A DNA stretch of 64,000 nt from NCBI GenBank assembly GCA_029259745.1, contig JAJDEO010000007.1, forward strand, positions 1-64,000. The letters are read 5' to 3'. The notes beneath the pieces were generated by a model. It was not told the origin of the DNA and did no database searches. It was given only the letters and a program-made list of their open reading frames with translations. Shown here in pieces: positions 16,134 to 25,478 of the stretch (position 1 is the stretch's first letter; each line of letters begins with the position of its first letter). The DNA comes from Planctomycetota bacterium. GTDB taxonomy: Bacteria; Planctomycetota; B15-G4. Position numbers and translations under genes: made by a program.

Positions 16134-17786
16134 ATGAACCGCGTCGTCATCATCGTCGTGTTGCTCGCCGTGGTCGGGATGAGCTTCTGGGTCCTCGGGG
16201 ACAGAGGCGCGGGTTCGCAAGACACCATCAGCGCGGCGGCCGACGTCACGGCCAGCGACCCCGCGCCGCGCGTGTCCGAACCCATCGAAGCGCCGCCCGC
16301 CGAACCGCTGCAGATCGAGCCCGCCGACGCCGAGCGTGTCGCGACACCGACGCGTCGCTCACAACCCCGACCGCCCGCCTTCCTCGTGGTCAACGCCGTC
16401 ACCGGCGAGCGCATCACCCACGGCACCGTCCTGCTCAGCAACCTCTCGCAGCAGCAGCAAGAATCGAATCTCCGCGACAGGACGTACCTGCCGCCCAAGC
16501 CGTACACGAAGCGCTTGATCGACAACGGCCCGTTCGGCGACAGCCTGAAACTCGGGCCGCGTCAGCACGTGATCTGGATCGGCGCCGAGGGCTACGCCTG
16601 GGCGCCGTACGTGCGTGCGGGTCGCAAACCGGGTGAGCCCGTCGAGCTGGAACCGGCCGGCGACCTCACGTTGCGTCTGTCGGGCCCCGCCGGTGCGTGC
16701 GGTGAAGACGTGACTGACGTTGCCGACGGTGAAGTGGACGTGACCCTCAGCCGCGGCCTGCGCGCGTTCAACCCCGAGGGCTCGGCGAGAGCGTTCCGGA
16801 CGAAGGCGACGAGCACGATGAGCTTCGAGACCCTCGCCGCAGGACACTACGACCTCGCCATCCACAGCACGCACGGCGCGGTGGCAACGGGACGAGGCCC
16901 GCTCCTGTACGAGACGTCACTCGCGGTGACGACTGGCACTGTCACCGACATTCCCGTCAGTTGGGTCGAGCCACCGTCGGGCATCCTCGAAATCGTCGTC
17001 ATCTGCCCCACCGGAAGCGAACTGCCGAGCGACACGCGGCTCGACGTCCGCGACGCCACAACGCGCGCGATCGTCGTCCACGAGTCTGGCCGCGAGTCAT
17101 GGGCGCACGACGGGCACGTGTGGCGTCGCACGCTGCGCTGCGTCAGCTCGGGCAGCCGGCTCGTGAAGGTGCACTCCATCGCCATGTCCCGCCGCGTGGA
17201 GATCCTGGCAGGCGAGACAACGACCGTGACGTTCGACGCGTCGTCCGCAGCGCGAGTCACGGTGGCGATGCCGACGTGCCTCGACAACCGCAACATGCCG
17301 TCGCTGCTCTGGGGCGACGCGTCCGACACCGACGCCGCGTACAACACGTATGCAATCGGCGACGACACGACGTCGGTGTGGGTCCCGCCCCAGCCGATGT
17401 GGTTCCAGGCCGTCGGACGCGTCGCGAGTAGCGAGCGGCTTGTCGTCTCACCCCAACCGGGCCAAGACCTCGAAATCGAGCTGACATGCAGCGCCAAGTG
17501 GGCCTGCCAAGCGATCGTGCACTTCATCGCCTCGCCCTCTCTCCACCCGCGCGAGGGCAACTTCATGAAGCACGTCACGGCCGAGCCGATCGGCCACCAC
17601 GGCGGTCGCCGGTCGGCGTCATACGCAACCCACACCGACGACTCGGGTTTCACGGAGTACGTCCTCCTCTTCAGCGAACCAGGCCGCTACGCGCTCACGT
17701 ACCCGTCGAGCTGGAACACCTTCCAGACGATCGAGATCGAGGCCGGACCCGGCGAGCGCGAGCCGATCGAGGTCAAGCTTGAGTGA
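16134..17786 (+). CDS. Single-pass membrane-anchored protein of unknown function
   Basis: The 550-residue protein starts with an uncleaved-looking anchor (VVIIVVLLAVVGMSFWVLG), followed by an Ala/Pro/Glu-rich spacer and a long extracytoplasmic part made mainly of beta-strands. Segments such as RPPAFLVVNAVTGERI and HVIWIGAEGYAWAPYVRAG resemble the carboxypeptidase-regulatory-like folds of planctomycete secreted proteins. No catalytic motif is evident. It lies 81 bases after the glycosyltransferase gene and may share its transcript. Confidence 0.7.
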   Translation: MNRVVIIVVLLAVVGMSFWVLGDRGAGSQDTISAAADVTASDPAPRVSEPIEAPPAEPLQIEPADAERVATPTRRSQPRPPAFLVVNAVTGERITHGTVLLSNLSQQQQESNLRDRTYLPPKPYTKRLIDNGPFGDSLKLGPRQHVIWIGAEGYAWAPYVRAGRKPGEPVELEPAGDLTLRLSGPAGACGEDVTDVADGEVDVTLSRGLRAFNPEGSARAFRTKATSTMSFETLAAGHYDLAIHSTHGAVATGRGPLLYETSLAVTTGTVTDIPVSWVEPPSGILEIVVICPTGSELPSDTRLDVRDATTRAIVVHESGRESWAHDGHVWRRTLRCVSSGSRLVKVHSIAMSRRVEILAGETTTVTFDASSAARVTVAMPTCLDNRNMPSLLWGDASDTDAAYNTYAIGDDTTSVWVPPQPMWFQAVGRVASSERLVVSPQPGQDLEIELTCSAKWACQAIVHFIASPSLHPREGNFMKHVTAEPIGHHGGRRSASYATHTDDSGFTEYVLLFSEPGRYALTYPSSWNTFQTIEIEAGPGEREPIEVKLE

Positions 17787-17841
17787 CGTGCGGGTCGATG
17801 AAGACGGCCTAGTGGTGCGATCCGATGAGGGCACGAACGTC

Positions 17842-18213
17842 ATGACATCGAACGACACGCTGCAGCATGACAAGACGCGTACGCGCGCGCTGTTCCGGAG
17901 CTTCTGCCTGCTCACGCTGATGCTCGTCGCAGCCATCGTCGCGCGCGGCTACATCACGGGCGGCGACACGCTCGCGATCCCGATGACGAGCCTGGGCATC
18001 CTCGGCGTCATGGTCGCGGGGATCGCGCTGCTCGTCGTGCAGCTCCCGCGGCCGACGTTCATGCGGCGCCTGCTGCTCGCTGCCGTCGCGTACCACGCAC
18101 TTTTCGCGCCCGCGTTCCTCGTGCACGTGCTCGTCAACGACGCCACGCGCAGCGACGACCTCGTCATCCGCGCCTACCCGCACGTCGTCGAGTTCATCGA
18201 CTCGTTCGAGTGA
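17842..18213 (+). CDS. Small membrane protein, two to three hydrophobic segments
   Basis: I place the start at the ATG of MTSNDTLQHD (123 residues), which has GAGGG about ten bases upstream. A TTG at 17779 overlapping the previous gene by eight bases is possible and would add 21 residues. Hydrophobic stretches include FCLLTLMLVAAIVARGYI and LGILGVMVAGIALLVVQL, then a third around AYHALFAPAFLVHVLV. No family is recognised. Confidence 0.65.
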   Translation: MTSNDTLQHDKTRTRALFRSFCLLTLMLVAAIVARGYITGGDTLAIPMTSLGILGVMVAGIALLVVQLPRPTFMRRLLLAAVAYHALFAPAFLVHVLVNDATRSDDLVIRAYPHVVEFIDSFE

Positions 18214-18238
18214 GCGTCACGCAAGCCGACGCGTCGTC

Positions 18239-18940
18239 CTACGAGTCGTCGTCGGCCTCATCGGCGTAGGCCTTCGACTCGTAGTTCTCGACATCCTCGA
18301 GACCGCCGAACCAGTAGCTCGAGCTCGTCACGTCGAGTGTGCGCGTCGAGCCGTCGAGGTCGCCCGAGCGAATGATCCAGGCGATGTCGTCGGCCTCTGG
18401 GAAGCTCGTCCCGGTGAGCTGATCTTGGAAGAGCCGGTGCAGCGGGGCGTCGGGTTCCATGCCGTCGGCAAGCAGGCGCAGGACGAACGACGCGCTCGGC
18501 ACCTCGGTCAACGCCTCGCGCGACACGTCGTTGGCCGCGACCACCTCGAGCTGCACCCGGACGGCGTCGGGCTCGGGAAATGCCGCCGGCATCGCTGCAT
18601 ACAGAAGGCTCGCCACGTGGAACATCCCCTCGTGGAGATCGATGTCCGCGGCCTCCTCCCAGAGTCGCTCGTCGCTCATCTCATGCGCGTAGTTCGTGAT
18701 CTGCCCCTGGGTCAGGCGCTCGTCGAGGTCGTGCGTGAGAACGAGCTCGGCGGCCTCGGCCGGCTCGAGGTCTTGCAGCGACAGCAGGCACATCTCGCGC
18801 AGCTCGGCGTCGCTCAGCCCGCAGCGGTCCCCGTAGTCCATCGCGTCCAGCAGCGCGCCGAAGTCCGCGGCGGCGCGCATCCCCTCGATCTCCGGGAGGA
18901 CGGAAAAGTCCACGACCCGCACTCGAAACTTGTGACTCAC
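18239..18940 (-). CDS. Hypothetical acidic cytoplasmic protein
   Basis: From the GTG of VSHKFRVRVVDF the product is 233 residues; the frame upstream of this is arginine-rich shadow. The composition is acidic and helical (LSDAELREMCLLSLQDLEPA, then TNYAHEMSDERLWEEAADID), with no signal peptide or membrane segment. I do not recognise a domain. It is convergent with the membrane protein gene at 17842-18213. Confidence 0.6.
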   Translation of the reverse strand: MSHKFRVRVVDFSVLPEIEGMRAAADFGALLDAMDYGDRCGLSDAELREMCLLSLQDLEPAEAAELVLTHDLDERLTQGQITNYAHEMSDERLWEEAADIDLHEGMFHVASLLYAAMPAAFPEPDAVRVQLEVVAANDVSREALTEVPSASFVLRLLADGMEPDAPLHRLFQDQLTGTSFPEADDIAWIIRSGDLDGSTRTLDVTSSSYWFGGLEDVENYESKAYADEADDDS

Positions 18941-19082
18941 GACGGACGTTTCCCTGGCAGGCTCGCTGGACGTCGCATCACGAGCCGACGGTCGCGGCAT
19001 GCTAGCGATGCTGCCCGCAGATCGCGCGCGCGAGGCGCCACGTTTCGCCCACACCGCGGAGCTCACCGGCTCGGCAGGCCAC

Positions 19083-19466
19083 TCAGGCGGGCGGCGGAGA
19101 CGCCTCGTCGCCGAGCAGCCGATCCCACGGGGTGAGCGAGTGCCGCGCCGCCGACGCGCGATAGTACAAGCCCATCCCCAGCCCGAAGGCCACAGCACCG
19201 ACGATCGCTGGCATCGCGACATCGGCGAACGTGGCCGATGCGGGCTCTCTGAGGAACCACAGCATCACGGCGAAGATCGGCCCGAACACCACGCAGAAGA
19301 CCAGCGTGTTGACCCAGAAGCGCTCATAGTGCGGTGGCCGCACGCGCACACCGAACCACCACAGGGCCCTGTAGATCGGCGGCTGCCCGTGACGCTCAGG
19401 GATCTGCGCCGCAGCGAGTTCACCAAAGGCGATCGCCCGCCGCCGCTCGAAGTCCGTCGAGTTCAT
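19083..19466 (-). CDS. DUF6404 family membrane protein
   Basis: The 127-residue protein has an N-terminal soluble part with the family-like sequence IYRALWWFGVRVRPPHYERF. Two membrane helices follow (NTLVFCVVFGPIFAVMLWF and AMPAIVGAVAFGLGMGLYY). The layout matches DUF6404 proteins, whose function is unknown. It starts seven bases after the stop of the upstream minus-strand membrane protein gene (19474-19908), so the two are probably co-transcribed. Confidence 0.68.
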   Translation of the reverse strand: MNSTDFERRRAIAFGELAAAQIPERHGQPPIYRALWWFGVRVRPPHYERFWVNTLVFCVVFGPIFAVMLWFLREPASATFADVAMPAIVGAVAFGLGMGLYYRASAARHSLTPWDRLLGDEASPPPA

Positions 19467-19473
19467 GTCACCA

Positions 19474-19908
19474 CTAGCGAAGGACGCCGCGGCCTTCCAT
19501 GGCGCGGGCGTAGGCGACGAAGGCGAGGCTGAGCGCGATGATCACGCCCGTGAAGATCATGCTGGCGGTGCCGAGGGTCGCAGCGCCGTCCGACACGAGG
19601 AACGAGTGGGCGTTCGCGACGAGTGACGCCAAGAACGAGATGAGGAACACGTTCGCCGCGAGCGCCTTGCGCATCAGCAGCAGAAGCGCGCCGAGCAACC
19701 CGGACCACACCGCGAGGGCCCAGAAGCCAACAGTCCAGCTGGGCTTCGTGGTAACGAACTCGACCTGCTCGGGCGTCAGCGCCCCGAGATACGCCGCGTT
19801 GCCCGTCATCGTCATGACGTAGTCGTAGCAGCCCATCGCGTACCAGAGCAGCGCCACGATGCCGACGATCCAGAGGAGTGCGGGCGTTTTGCCGGGTGCG
19901 TCGGACAT
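19474..19908 (-). CDS. Four-helix membrane protein of unknown function
   Basis: From the ATG of MSDAPGKTPA the product is 144 residues with four hydrophobic segments: LLWIVGIVALLWYAMGCYDY, WALAVWSGLLGALLLLM, NVFLISFLASLVANAHSFL and IFTGVIIALSLAFVAYA. It looks like an ordinary small integral membrane protein with no catalytic residues visible. It sits 50 bases after the shell protein gene and directly before the DUF6404 gene, possibly as part of one transcript. Confidence 0.68.
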   Translation of the reverse strand: MSDAPGKTPALLWIVGIVALLWYAMGCYDYVMTMTGNAAYLGALTPEQVEFVTTKPSWTVGFWALAVWSGLLGALLLLMRKALAANVFLISFLASLVANAHSFLVSDGAATLGTASMIFTGVIIALSLAFVAYARAMEGRGVLR

Positions 19909-19958
19909 CGGGCTGCTCCGGAGTGGCGAGTGAACGATTGCACGTCCGACTGCACGCC

Positions 19959-20729
19959 CTACTGCACGTTTACGGGTGCGTCGTTCGGACGACCGGTGAT
20001 GTTCTTGAGGCACTGCTCGGCGGCGTGGGCGGCTTCCTTGATCTCGTCGTCGCCGCCACCGAGGTACAGACGGCCGAAGGCGCCGAACGTGACCACCTCG
20101 AGCAGGCGGATCGGCGAGGCCTTCTCGGCTTCGTTGGCCGCGAGCACCGCGTAGCCGGCCGGGTGCGTCTCCATGATGTAGAGGGCCTGGCCCTTCAGGA
20201 GCGCGTCGCCGTGGCGCATGCGGTTGATGAGCATCGTCTGGTAGGCGTCGGTGCCCGTGATGATCTCGGACGTAACGACGCGCGGCGTGAGGCGATCCTC
20301 CTCGGTCATGCCGAGGTAGTTCAGGATCGCGTCGCCGGCCGCGTGGGTGTCGCCCGGGTCGTCGGCGTGGACCTCGAGCATCCCGAAGGCGCGCTCGACG
20401 ATCATCATCCCCGGCGTGACGTTGGCGCCCTTCAGGGCGACGTCCGTGATGCGCTGGATCGAGATCCCGGGCTGGACCTCCACGAACAGCGCGGCCTGCT
20501 CCTCGATCGGCAGGTAACCCTTCGCGACGGTCGCGAGAAAGGACGCGAGCTGGGGCTGGAGGGAGTCGAGGTAGACCAGCGTGCGGAGATCGACGTTCGG
20601 CGAGGCCACCGGGACACGCTCCAAGAGGAGGACGGGGGACGAGGAGACCGCGAGTCTCGGCGCGACCGGCGCACCGAGGACGAACTCGCGGGCATCGTAG
20701 TCGTGTGTTTCCGACGTTGGCAAAGTCAT
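19959..20729 (-). CDS. Bacterial microcompartment shell protein with two BMC domains (BMC-T type)
   Basis: From the ATG of MTLPTSETHD the product is 256 residues. Residues 79-140 (AALFVEVQPGISIQRITDVA, then GANVTPGMMIVER) and 181-245 (ALYIMETHPAGYAVLAANEA, then ASPIRLLEVVTFGAFGRLYL) each follow the BMC fold pattern: a beta-strand ending in E, a helix of small residues, then a strand-turn-strand and a closing helix rich in Ala. Tandem BMC proteins form trimers in microcompartment shells. The N-terminal 75 residues are an extra domain. No other shell gene or encapsulated enzyme lies in the window, so it is an orphan or a satellite. The call rests on fold-pattern reading. Confidence 0.65.
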   Translation of the reverse strand: MTLPTSETHDYDAREFVLGAPVAPRLAVSSSPVLLLERVPVASPNVDLRTLVYLDSLQPQLASFLATVAKGYLPIEEQAALFVEVQPGISIQRITDVALKGANVTPGMMIVERAFGMLEVHADDPGDTHAAGDAILNYLGMTEEDRLTPRVVTSEIITGTDAYQTMLINRMRHGDALLKGQALYIMETHPAGYAVLAANEAEKASPIRLLEVVTFGAFGRLYLGGGDDEIKEAAHAAEQCLKNITGRPNDAPVNVQ

Positions 20730-20929
20730 TTCGCCCCTCCGCCCGGGTCCTCCGGCCAGATCGGACGCCTGTTCCGTCCTCGGACGCGACGCCGCGGCGC
20801 AGCGCCGAGCCCACCGCGACGGACGACTCCCGGCGGAATCCACGTGCGCCAACGCACGATCCGGACTGGTAGATTGGCCTACAAATGACGAACTCGCCCA
20901 AGCCTTCGCGGCCTTCGGACCCCTCGCCC

Positions 20930-21466
20930 ATGCTCCTTCGCTCACTCGCCCTCCTCGCGCTCGCCTGGCTCCCGATCGCTTGCGGCGACACAGACGACGA
21001 CGAGAGCAAGCCTTGGCAGACCACCGACGTCGCCACCGAGACGCCCGCCACGATTCCACCGGCCTCCAGCGGTGAGGGTGGCCTCGTCGTGACGACGATG
21101 GTCATCGAAGACGACGAGAAGGCCGATTCCATTCGTGGCACGGTCGAACTCGACGAGGCCTATGCGTCTTACAACGGCACGCGCACGCTCTTCATCATCG
21201 TCAAGGCGAGAGCCGAAGACCGCATGCCGCGCGCGACCCTCAAGGTCGACAAGCCGACGTTCCCGTTTGCGTTCGAGATCGGTCCCGAGCACGTCATGCT
21301 CAACGTCGACAACGCTGAGGAGATGCTGCAAGGCGACTTCAAGATCTACGCCCGCCTCGACGCCGACGGCTCCGCGCTCGCGAACAAGGGCGACCTCGAG
21401 AGCGACATCATCGATGTGACCGTCGGCACCAGCGGCCACGTCCTCACGATCAACAAGTCGCTTTGA
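20930..21466 (+). CDS. Lipoprotein with CcmI/CcmH C-terminal-like domain
   Basis: I favour the ATG of MLLRSLALLALAWLPIACG, giving 178 residues; the frame also opens at 20885. The signal peptide ends in a lipobox (LPIAC), so it should be a lipoprotein. Residues after about 55 match the periplasmic domain at the end of cytochrome c biogenesis factor CcmI: RGTVELDEA, then RTLFIIVKARAEDRMPRAT, PFAFEIGPEHVML and NKGDLESD. In CcmI this domain binds apocytochrome c. Here it stands alone without the TPR part. No cytochrome maturation genes are nearby. Confidence 0.7.
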   Translation: MLLRSLALLALAWLPIACGDTDDDESKPWQTTDVATETPATIPPASSGEGGLVVTTMVIEDDEKADSIRGTVELDEAYASYNGTRTLFIIVKARAEDRMPRATLKVDKPTFPFAFEIGPEHVMLNVDNAEEMLQGDFKIYARLDADGSALANKGDLESDIIDVTVGTSGHVLTINKSL

Positions 21467-21515
21467 CACGCGCATCACTCTCCCCCGCCTCTCCCGCGCT
21501 CGAGACACACATCCG

Positions 21516-22826
21516 ATGAACACCTCCATGGCGCGCGCCCACCGCGCGGCTTTCCTCGCTGCCATGAGTGACGGCGACGTCGCGGTGATCCCGACCGGCG
21601 GCGAAGTCACCCGCAGCCGCGACACGCACTTCAAGTTCCGCCCGAACTCCGACTTCTGGTACCTCACGGCCTTCCCCGAGCCCGAGGCCGTCGCCGTGCT
21701 GCGCGCCGGACACGACGAGCCGTTCGTGCTCTTCGTGCGTCCGCGTGACGCCGAGAAGGAAGTGTGGAACGGCCGTCGTGCCGGTGTCGACGGCGCGCGC
21801 GAGCGCTTCGGTGCCGACGTCGCCTACCCGATCGAAGAGTTGCCCACGCGCCTGCCGGAGCTGCTCGCCGGTGCCGAGCGGTTGTTCTACGAGACGGGCA
21901 TGAACCCGATGTTCGACTCGCAGGTGATGGGCATGCTCGCGTCGAGCCACGTGCGTTCGCGCGACGGCGTGACGGCGCCGGGCGTCGTCGTGCGTCCCGG
22001 CGACATCCTGCACGAGATGCGTCTGCACAAGAGCGCCGACGAGCTCGCCGTGATGCGGCGCGCCGCCGAGATCACGCACGAAGCCCACACGGGCGCCATG
22101 GCAGCGCTGCGTCCCGGTATCTACGAGTATGAGATCGAATCACTCGTCGACGGCACATTCCGCAAGCACGGCGGTTGGGGCCCGGGCTACACGACGATCG
22201 CCGCGAGCGGCGCGAATGCCTGCATCCTGCACTACACCGAGAACGACAACGAGGTCTCCGACGGCGAGCTGCTGCTGCTCGACGCAGGCTGCGAGGTCGA
22301 AGGCTACACGGCCGACGTCACGCGCACGTTCCCGGCGTCGGGCAAGTTCAGCAAGGCGCAGCGCGACATCTACGACGTCGTCCTCGCCGCTCAGCGCGCG
22401 GGCGTCGAACACGTCCGCCCCGGCAACACGTTCCTCTCGGTACACGAGACGACCACGCGCGTGCTCGTCGACGGCATGATCGGCATCGGCCTGCTGAAGG
22501 GCACGCTCGACGAGAACCTCGCTTCGGAAGACTATCGCCGCTACTTCATGCACAAGACGGGCCACTGGCTCGGCCTCGACGTGCACGACGTCGGTCGCTA
22601 CTTCACCGAAGACAAGAAGCCGGTCTCACGCGAGCTCGCGCCCGGCATGGTGACGACGGTCGAGCCGGGCATCTACGTCCCGGCCGACGACGACACGGCG
22701 CCGGAGCACTTCCGCGGCATCGGCATCCGCCTCGAGGACGACGTCGCCGTGACGGAAAGCGGCTATGACAACCTCACGGCGTCGGTGCCGATCACGGCCG
22801 AGGACGTCGAAGCGGCCTGCGCGTGA
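21516..22826 (+). CDS. pepP: Xaa-Pro aminopeptidase (M24B, creatinase-fold)
   Basis: The 436-residue enzyme removes N-terminal residues preceding proline. The N-terminal domain (RGDVAVIPTG-like segment with FRPNSDFWYLTAFPEPEAV) is the aminopeptidase P N-domain. The pita-bread domain carries the dinuclear metal ligands: LLDAGCEVEGYTADVTRTF (two Asp), HKTGHWLGLDVHD (His), TVEPGIY (Glu) and GIRLEDD (Glu). Length and motifs are typical. Its stop overlaps the GTG of the kynureninase-like gene by four bases, so the two are translationally coupled. Confidence 0.94.
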   Translation: MNTSMARAHRAAFLAAMSDGDVAVIPTGGEVTRSRDTHFKFRPNSDFWYLTAFPEPEAVAVLRAGHDEPFVLFVRPRDAEKEVWNGRRAGVDGARERFGADVAYPIEELPTRLPELLAGAERLFYETGMNPMFDSQVMGMLASSHVRSRDGVTAPGVVVRPGDILHEMRLHKSADELAVMRRAAEITHEAHTGAMAALRPGIYEYEIESLVDGTFRKHGGWGPGYTTIAASGANACILHYTENDNEVSDGELLLLDAGCEVEGYTADVTRTFPASGKFSKAQRDIYDVVLAAQRAGVEHVRPGNTFLSVHETTTRVLVDGMIGIGLLKGTLDENLASEDYRRYFMHKTGHWLGLDVHDVGRYFTEDKKPVSRELAPGMVTTVEPGIYVPADDDTAPEHFRGIGIRLEDDVAVTESGYDNLTASVPITAEDVEAACA

Positions 22827-23962
22827 ACGCCACCGAGCTCGCCGCACTGCGCGCGCGCTTCCCGATTCTTGCGTCGTCCTGCTACCTCGTGAACCACTCG
22901 CTCGGCGCAATGCCGGGTGAGGTCCGCAACCAGCTCGCGGCGTTTGCCGACGCGTGGGCGACGCGCGGCGTGCGGGCGTGGAGCGAGGGCTGGTGGGAGA
23001 GCCCGATCGTGGTCGGTGACCTGCTCGGCGAGGTGCTCGGCGCGCCGGTCGGGACGATCACGATGTTGCCGAACGTGTCGGTGGCGATGGCGCTCGTGGC
23101 GTCGAGCTTGTCGTTCACCGGTGAGCGCAACGGCGTCGTCTACAGCGACGAGCAGTTCCCGTCCGTGCGCTACGTCTGGCGCGCGCACGAGCGTTTCGGT
23201 GCGCGCGTCGTGGAGGTTCCCGTCGACGATCTGATCGACGCCATCGACGAGCGCACGTGCGTCGTGCCGATCAGTCACGTGCTGTTCCGCACGTGCCGCC
23301 GGCAGGACCTCGAAGCGATCATCGCCAAGGCGCACGCCGTCGGCGCGCTCGTGCTCGCCGACTGCTATCAATCCGCAGGCGTCGTGCCGCTCGACCTCAC
23401 GGCACTCGACGTCGACATGGCGACGGGCGGGTCGGTGAAGTGGCTCTGCGGCGGGCCCGGCGCGGGCTGGCTCTACGTCGCGCCACGCCTCGCGGACGTG
23501 CTCGAACCGGCCGTCACTGGCTGGGCGGCCCACGCCGATCCCTTCGCGTTCGAAGACGGCCCGCAGCGCTACGCGGCCGGTTCCTGGCGCTTCCTCAACG
23601 GCACGCCCGCCGTCCCGGCCCTCTACGCGGCGCGCCCCGGTTACGAGTTCGTGCGCGACGTCGGCGTCGACACGATCGCGTCGCACAACCGCGAACTCAC
23701 GCAGCACATCGTCGACCGCGCCCTCGACGCCGGCCTGACCGTGCACAGCCCGCACGACGTCGACGCACGCGGCGGGTCGGTCACGATCGGCGTTCCCGAC
23801 CCGCAGTCCGTCGTCGCCGCCCTCGCCGAACGCGACGTCATCATCGACGGTCGCCCCGAGGCCGGCATCCGCATCGGCCCGCACGTCTACAACACCCGCG
23901 GCGAAGTCGACGCCTGCATGGACGCCATCGTCGAGCTGCTGGGCTTGCGACGATCCCCGTGA
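22823..23962 (+). CDS. Class V aminotransferase-fold PLP enzyme, kynureninase-like
   Basis: The 379-residue protein opens with RFPILASSCYLVNHSLGAMP, the usual substrate-pocket start of kynureninases. It has a PLP Asp in LVLADCYQSAGVVPLDL and the PLP lysine in GGSVKWLCGGPGAGWLYV. WAAHADPFAFEDGPQRYAAG and RFLNGTPAVPALYAA also follow kynureninase. The reaction would be kynurenine to anthranilate plus alanine. It is GTGA-coupled to the aminopeptidase gene. A tryptophan dioxygenase and a CoA ligase of matching pathway lie at 43.9-46.3 kb. Another family V lyase cannot be excluded. Confidence 0.82.
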   Translation: MNATELAALRARFPILASSCYLVNHSLGAMPGEVRNQLAAFADAWATRGVRAWSEGWWESPIVVGDLLGEVLGAPVGTITMLPNVSVAMALVASSLSFTGERNGVVYSDEQFPSVRYVWRAHERFGARVVEVPVDDLIDAIDERTCVVPISHVLFRTCRRQDLEAIIAKAHAVGALVLADCYQSAGVVPLDLTALDVDMATGGSVKWLCGGPGAGWLYVAPRLADVLEPAVTGWAAHADPFAFEDGPQRYAAGSWRFLNGTPAVPALYAARPGYEFVRDVGVDTIASHNRELTQHIVDRALDAGLTVHSPHDVDARGGSVTIGVPDPQSVVAALAERDVIIDGRPEAGIRIGPHVYNTRGEVDACMDAIVELLGLRRSP

Positions 23963-24083
23963 CGAACCCGGGCTGATCGTCAGGCGCGAGGCGTTCGTGC
24001 GCTCGGCGACCTGTCCCACGAAGCGGCCCCTTACCGCGAAATAGTCACAGGGATCGTCTGAGTGGCCTGCGACACTCGCCGCC

Positions 24084-25268
24084 ATGGTGCTCCTGCAATC
24101 CCCCATCGCGATCGTCGCGGCCCTCTGCACGGCCGTCGCCGTCTCGGAGTGGCTCGTCCGGCGCACGGCTCTGCGCCACGTCGGCACGGCTCTGCTCGTC
24201 ATCGTCGTGACAGCGATCCTCGCCAACGTCGGGCTGATCCCGACGGTCGGCGCCGACACGCCAGTCTACGACGCCCTCTTCGGCGAGGTCATCGGCTTCG
24301 GGATCTTCTGGCTGCTGCTCGGCGTGCGACTCTCGCAGGTGCGCCTCGCCGGGCCACAGATGCTCGGGATGTTCGCGGTCGGCGCGCTCGGGATCGCGGC
24401 CGGTGTCGTCGGCGCGATGTGGCTCGTGGGGCCCGAGCGTTTCGGCGAACACAGCGCCGGGCTCGGCGCGATGTTCGTGGGGACGTACACGGGCGGAAGC
24501 GTCAACTTCAACACGCTCGCCAACTCCTACCAGGTCGACCAGGAACCTGCGCTCTACGCCGGAGCGGCCGTCGTCGACAGCTTGATGACGACGATCTGGA
24601 TGGTGGTGGGAGTGGCCGTGCCGCGCTGGTTGTCGCGCGGCCAGAGCGACGGCGACGTGGCAACGGCGGTCGCCGAGCCCGACCTCGGGATCGACGACGA
24701 CACCGAAGCCCTCCACCCGCTCGACCTCGCTCTGGCCCTCGCACTGGCCGCCGCGTCGTTCGCCGCCTCGCGCGCACTCGCCGACCGACTCAACGCAGCC
24801 CTTGCCGTCTACGACATGAAGATCCACGCGAACATCGCGCTGACGGTGATCGCGCTCGTCCTCGCTCAAGTGCCCGCGGTGGCGCGCCTGCGCGGCACGC
24901 GCACGCTCGGCATCTTCGCCGTCTATCTCTTCCTGTCGGGCATCGGCGCTCTGTGTGACGTCGCAGCCCTACGCGAAGTGGGGGCAGTCGGCGGTTGGCT
25001 CCTGTTGTTCGTGACGATCGCCCTGACGCTGCACGGTTTCATCATCTACGGCCTGGGGCGGCTCTTCGGGATCTCGGCCGACGTCACGTCCGTCGCGAGT
25101 CAGGCCTGCGTCGGCGGCGGATCGTCGGCGCTCGCCTTGGCTCGTAGCCTCGGACGCACCGACCTCGTCCTCCCCGCGATCCTGATCGGAAGCCTCGGAA
25201 CGGCGTTCGGGACGTTTCTCGGACTCTTCGTCGGCACCGTGGTTCTCGGCGGCTCGACGGGCGGGTGA
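24084..25268 (+). CDS. DUF819 family integral membrane protein
   Basis: The 394-residue protein has about ten membrane helices and the DUF819 (YjcL-like) pattern. PTVGADTPVYDALFGE and GTYTGGSVNFNTLANSYQVD sit in the first half, and the second half has NIALTVIALVLAQVPAVA and ASQACVGGGSSALALARSLG. The glycine-rich re-entrant loops resemble carboxylate transporters of the same fold, so it is probably a transporter; the substrate is unknown. It follows the kynureninase-like gene after 121 bases and could carry a related metabolite. Confidence 0.87.
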   Translation: MVLLQSPIAIVAALCTAVAVSEWLVRRTALRHVGTALLVIVVTAILANVGLIPTVGADTPVYDALFGEVIGFGIFWLLLGVRLSQVRLAGPQMLGMFAVGALGIAAGVVGAMWLVGPERFGEHSAGLGAMFVGTYTGGSVNFNTLANSYQVDQEPALYAGAAVVDSLMTTIWMVVGVAVPRWLSRGQSDGDVATAVAEPDLGIDDDTEALHPLDLALALALAAASFAASRALADRLNAALAVYDMKIHANIALTVIALVLAQVPAVARLRGTRTLGIFAVYLFLSGIGALCDVAALREVGAVGGWLLLFVTIALTLHGFIIYGLGRLFGISADVTSVASQACVGGGSSALALARSLGRTDLVLPAILIGSLGTAFGTFLGLFVGTVVLGGSTGG

Positions 25269-25478
25269 GACGTCGCGGGCGGGCCGTCCCCCACGAAAAC
25301 GTGTCCTGGCCCAGCCCCCCGTCGCTTACGGTAATCTCCGTTCCGCAGCGGGAATGACGGTTTGTTCACAGACCGTTCGCTGCGCGACACTGGTCCTCTC
25401 CGCAGCACGGACGACCGAGGGCTGACTCACACAACAGTGAACCACTCGGGGCGCAATACGACCCCACAGGAGAGCACG

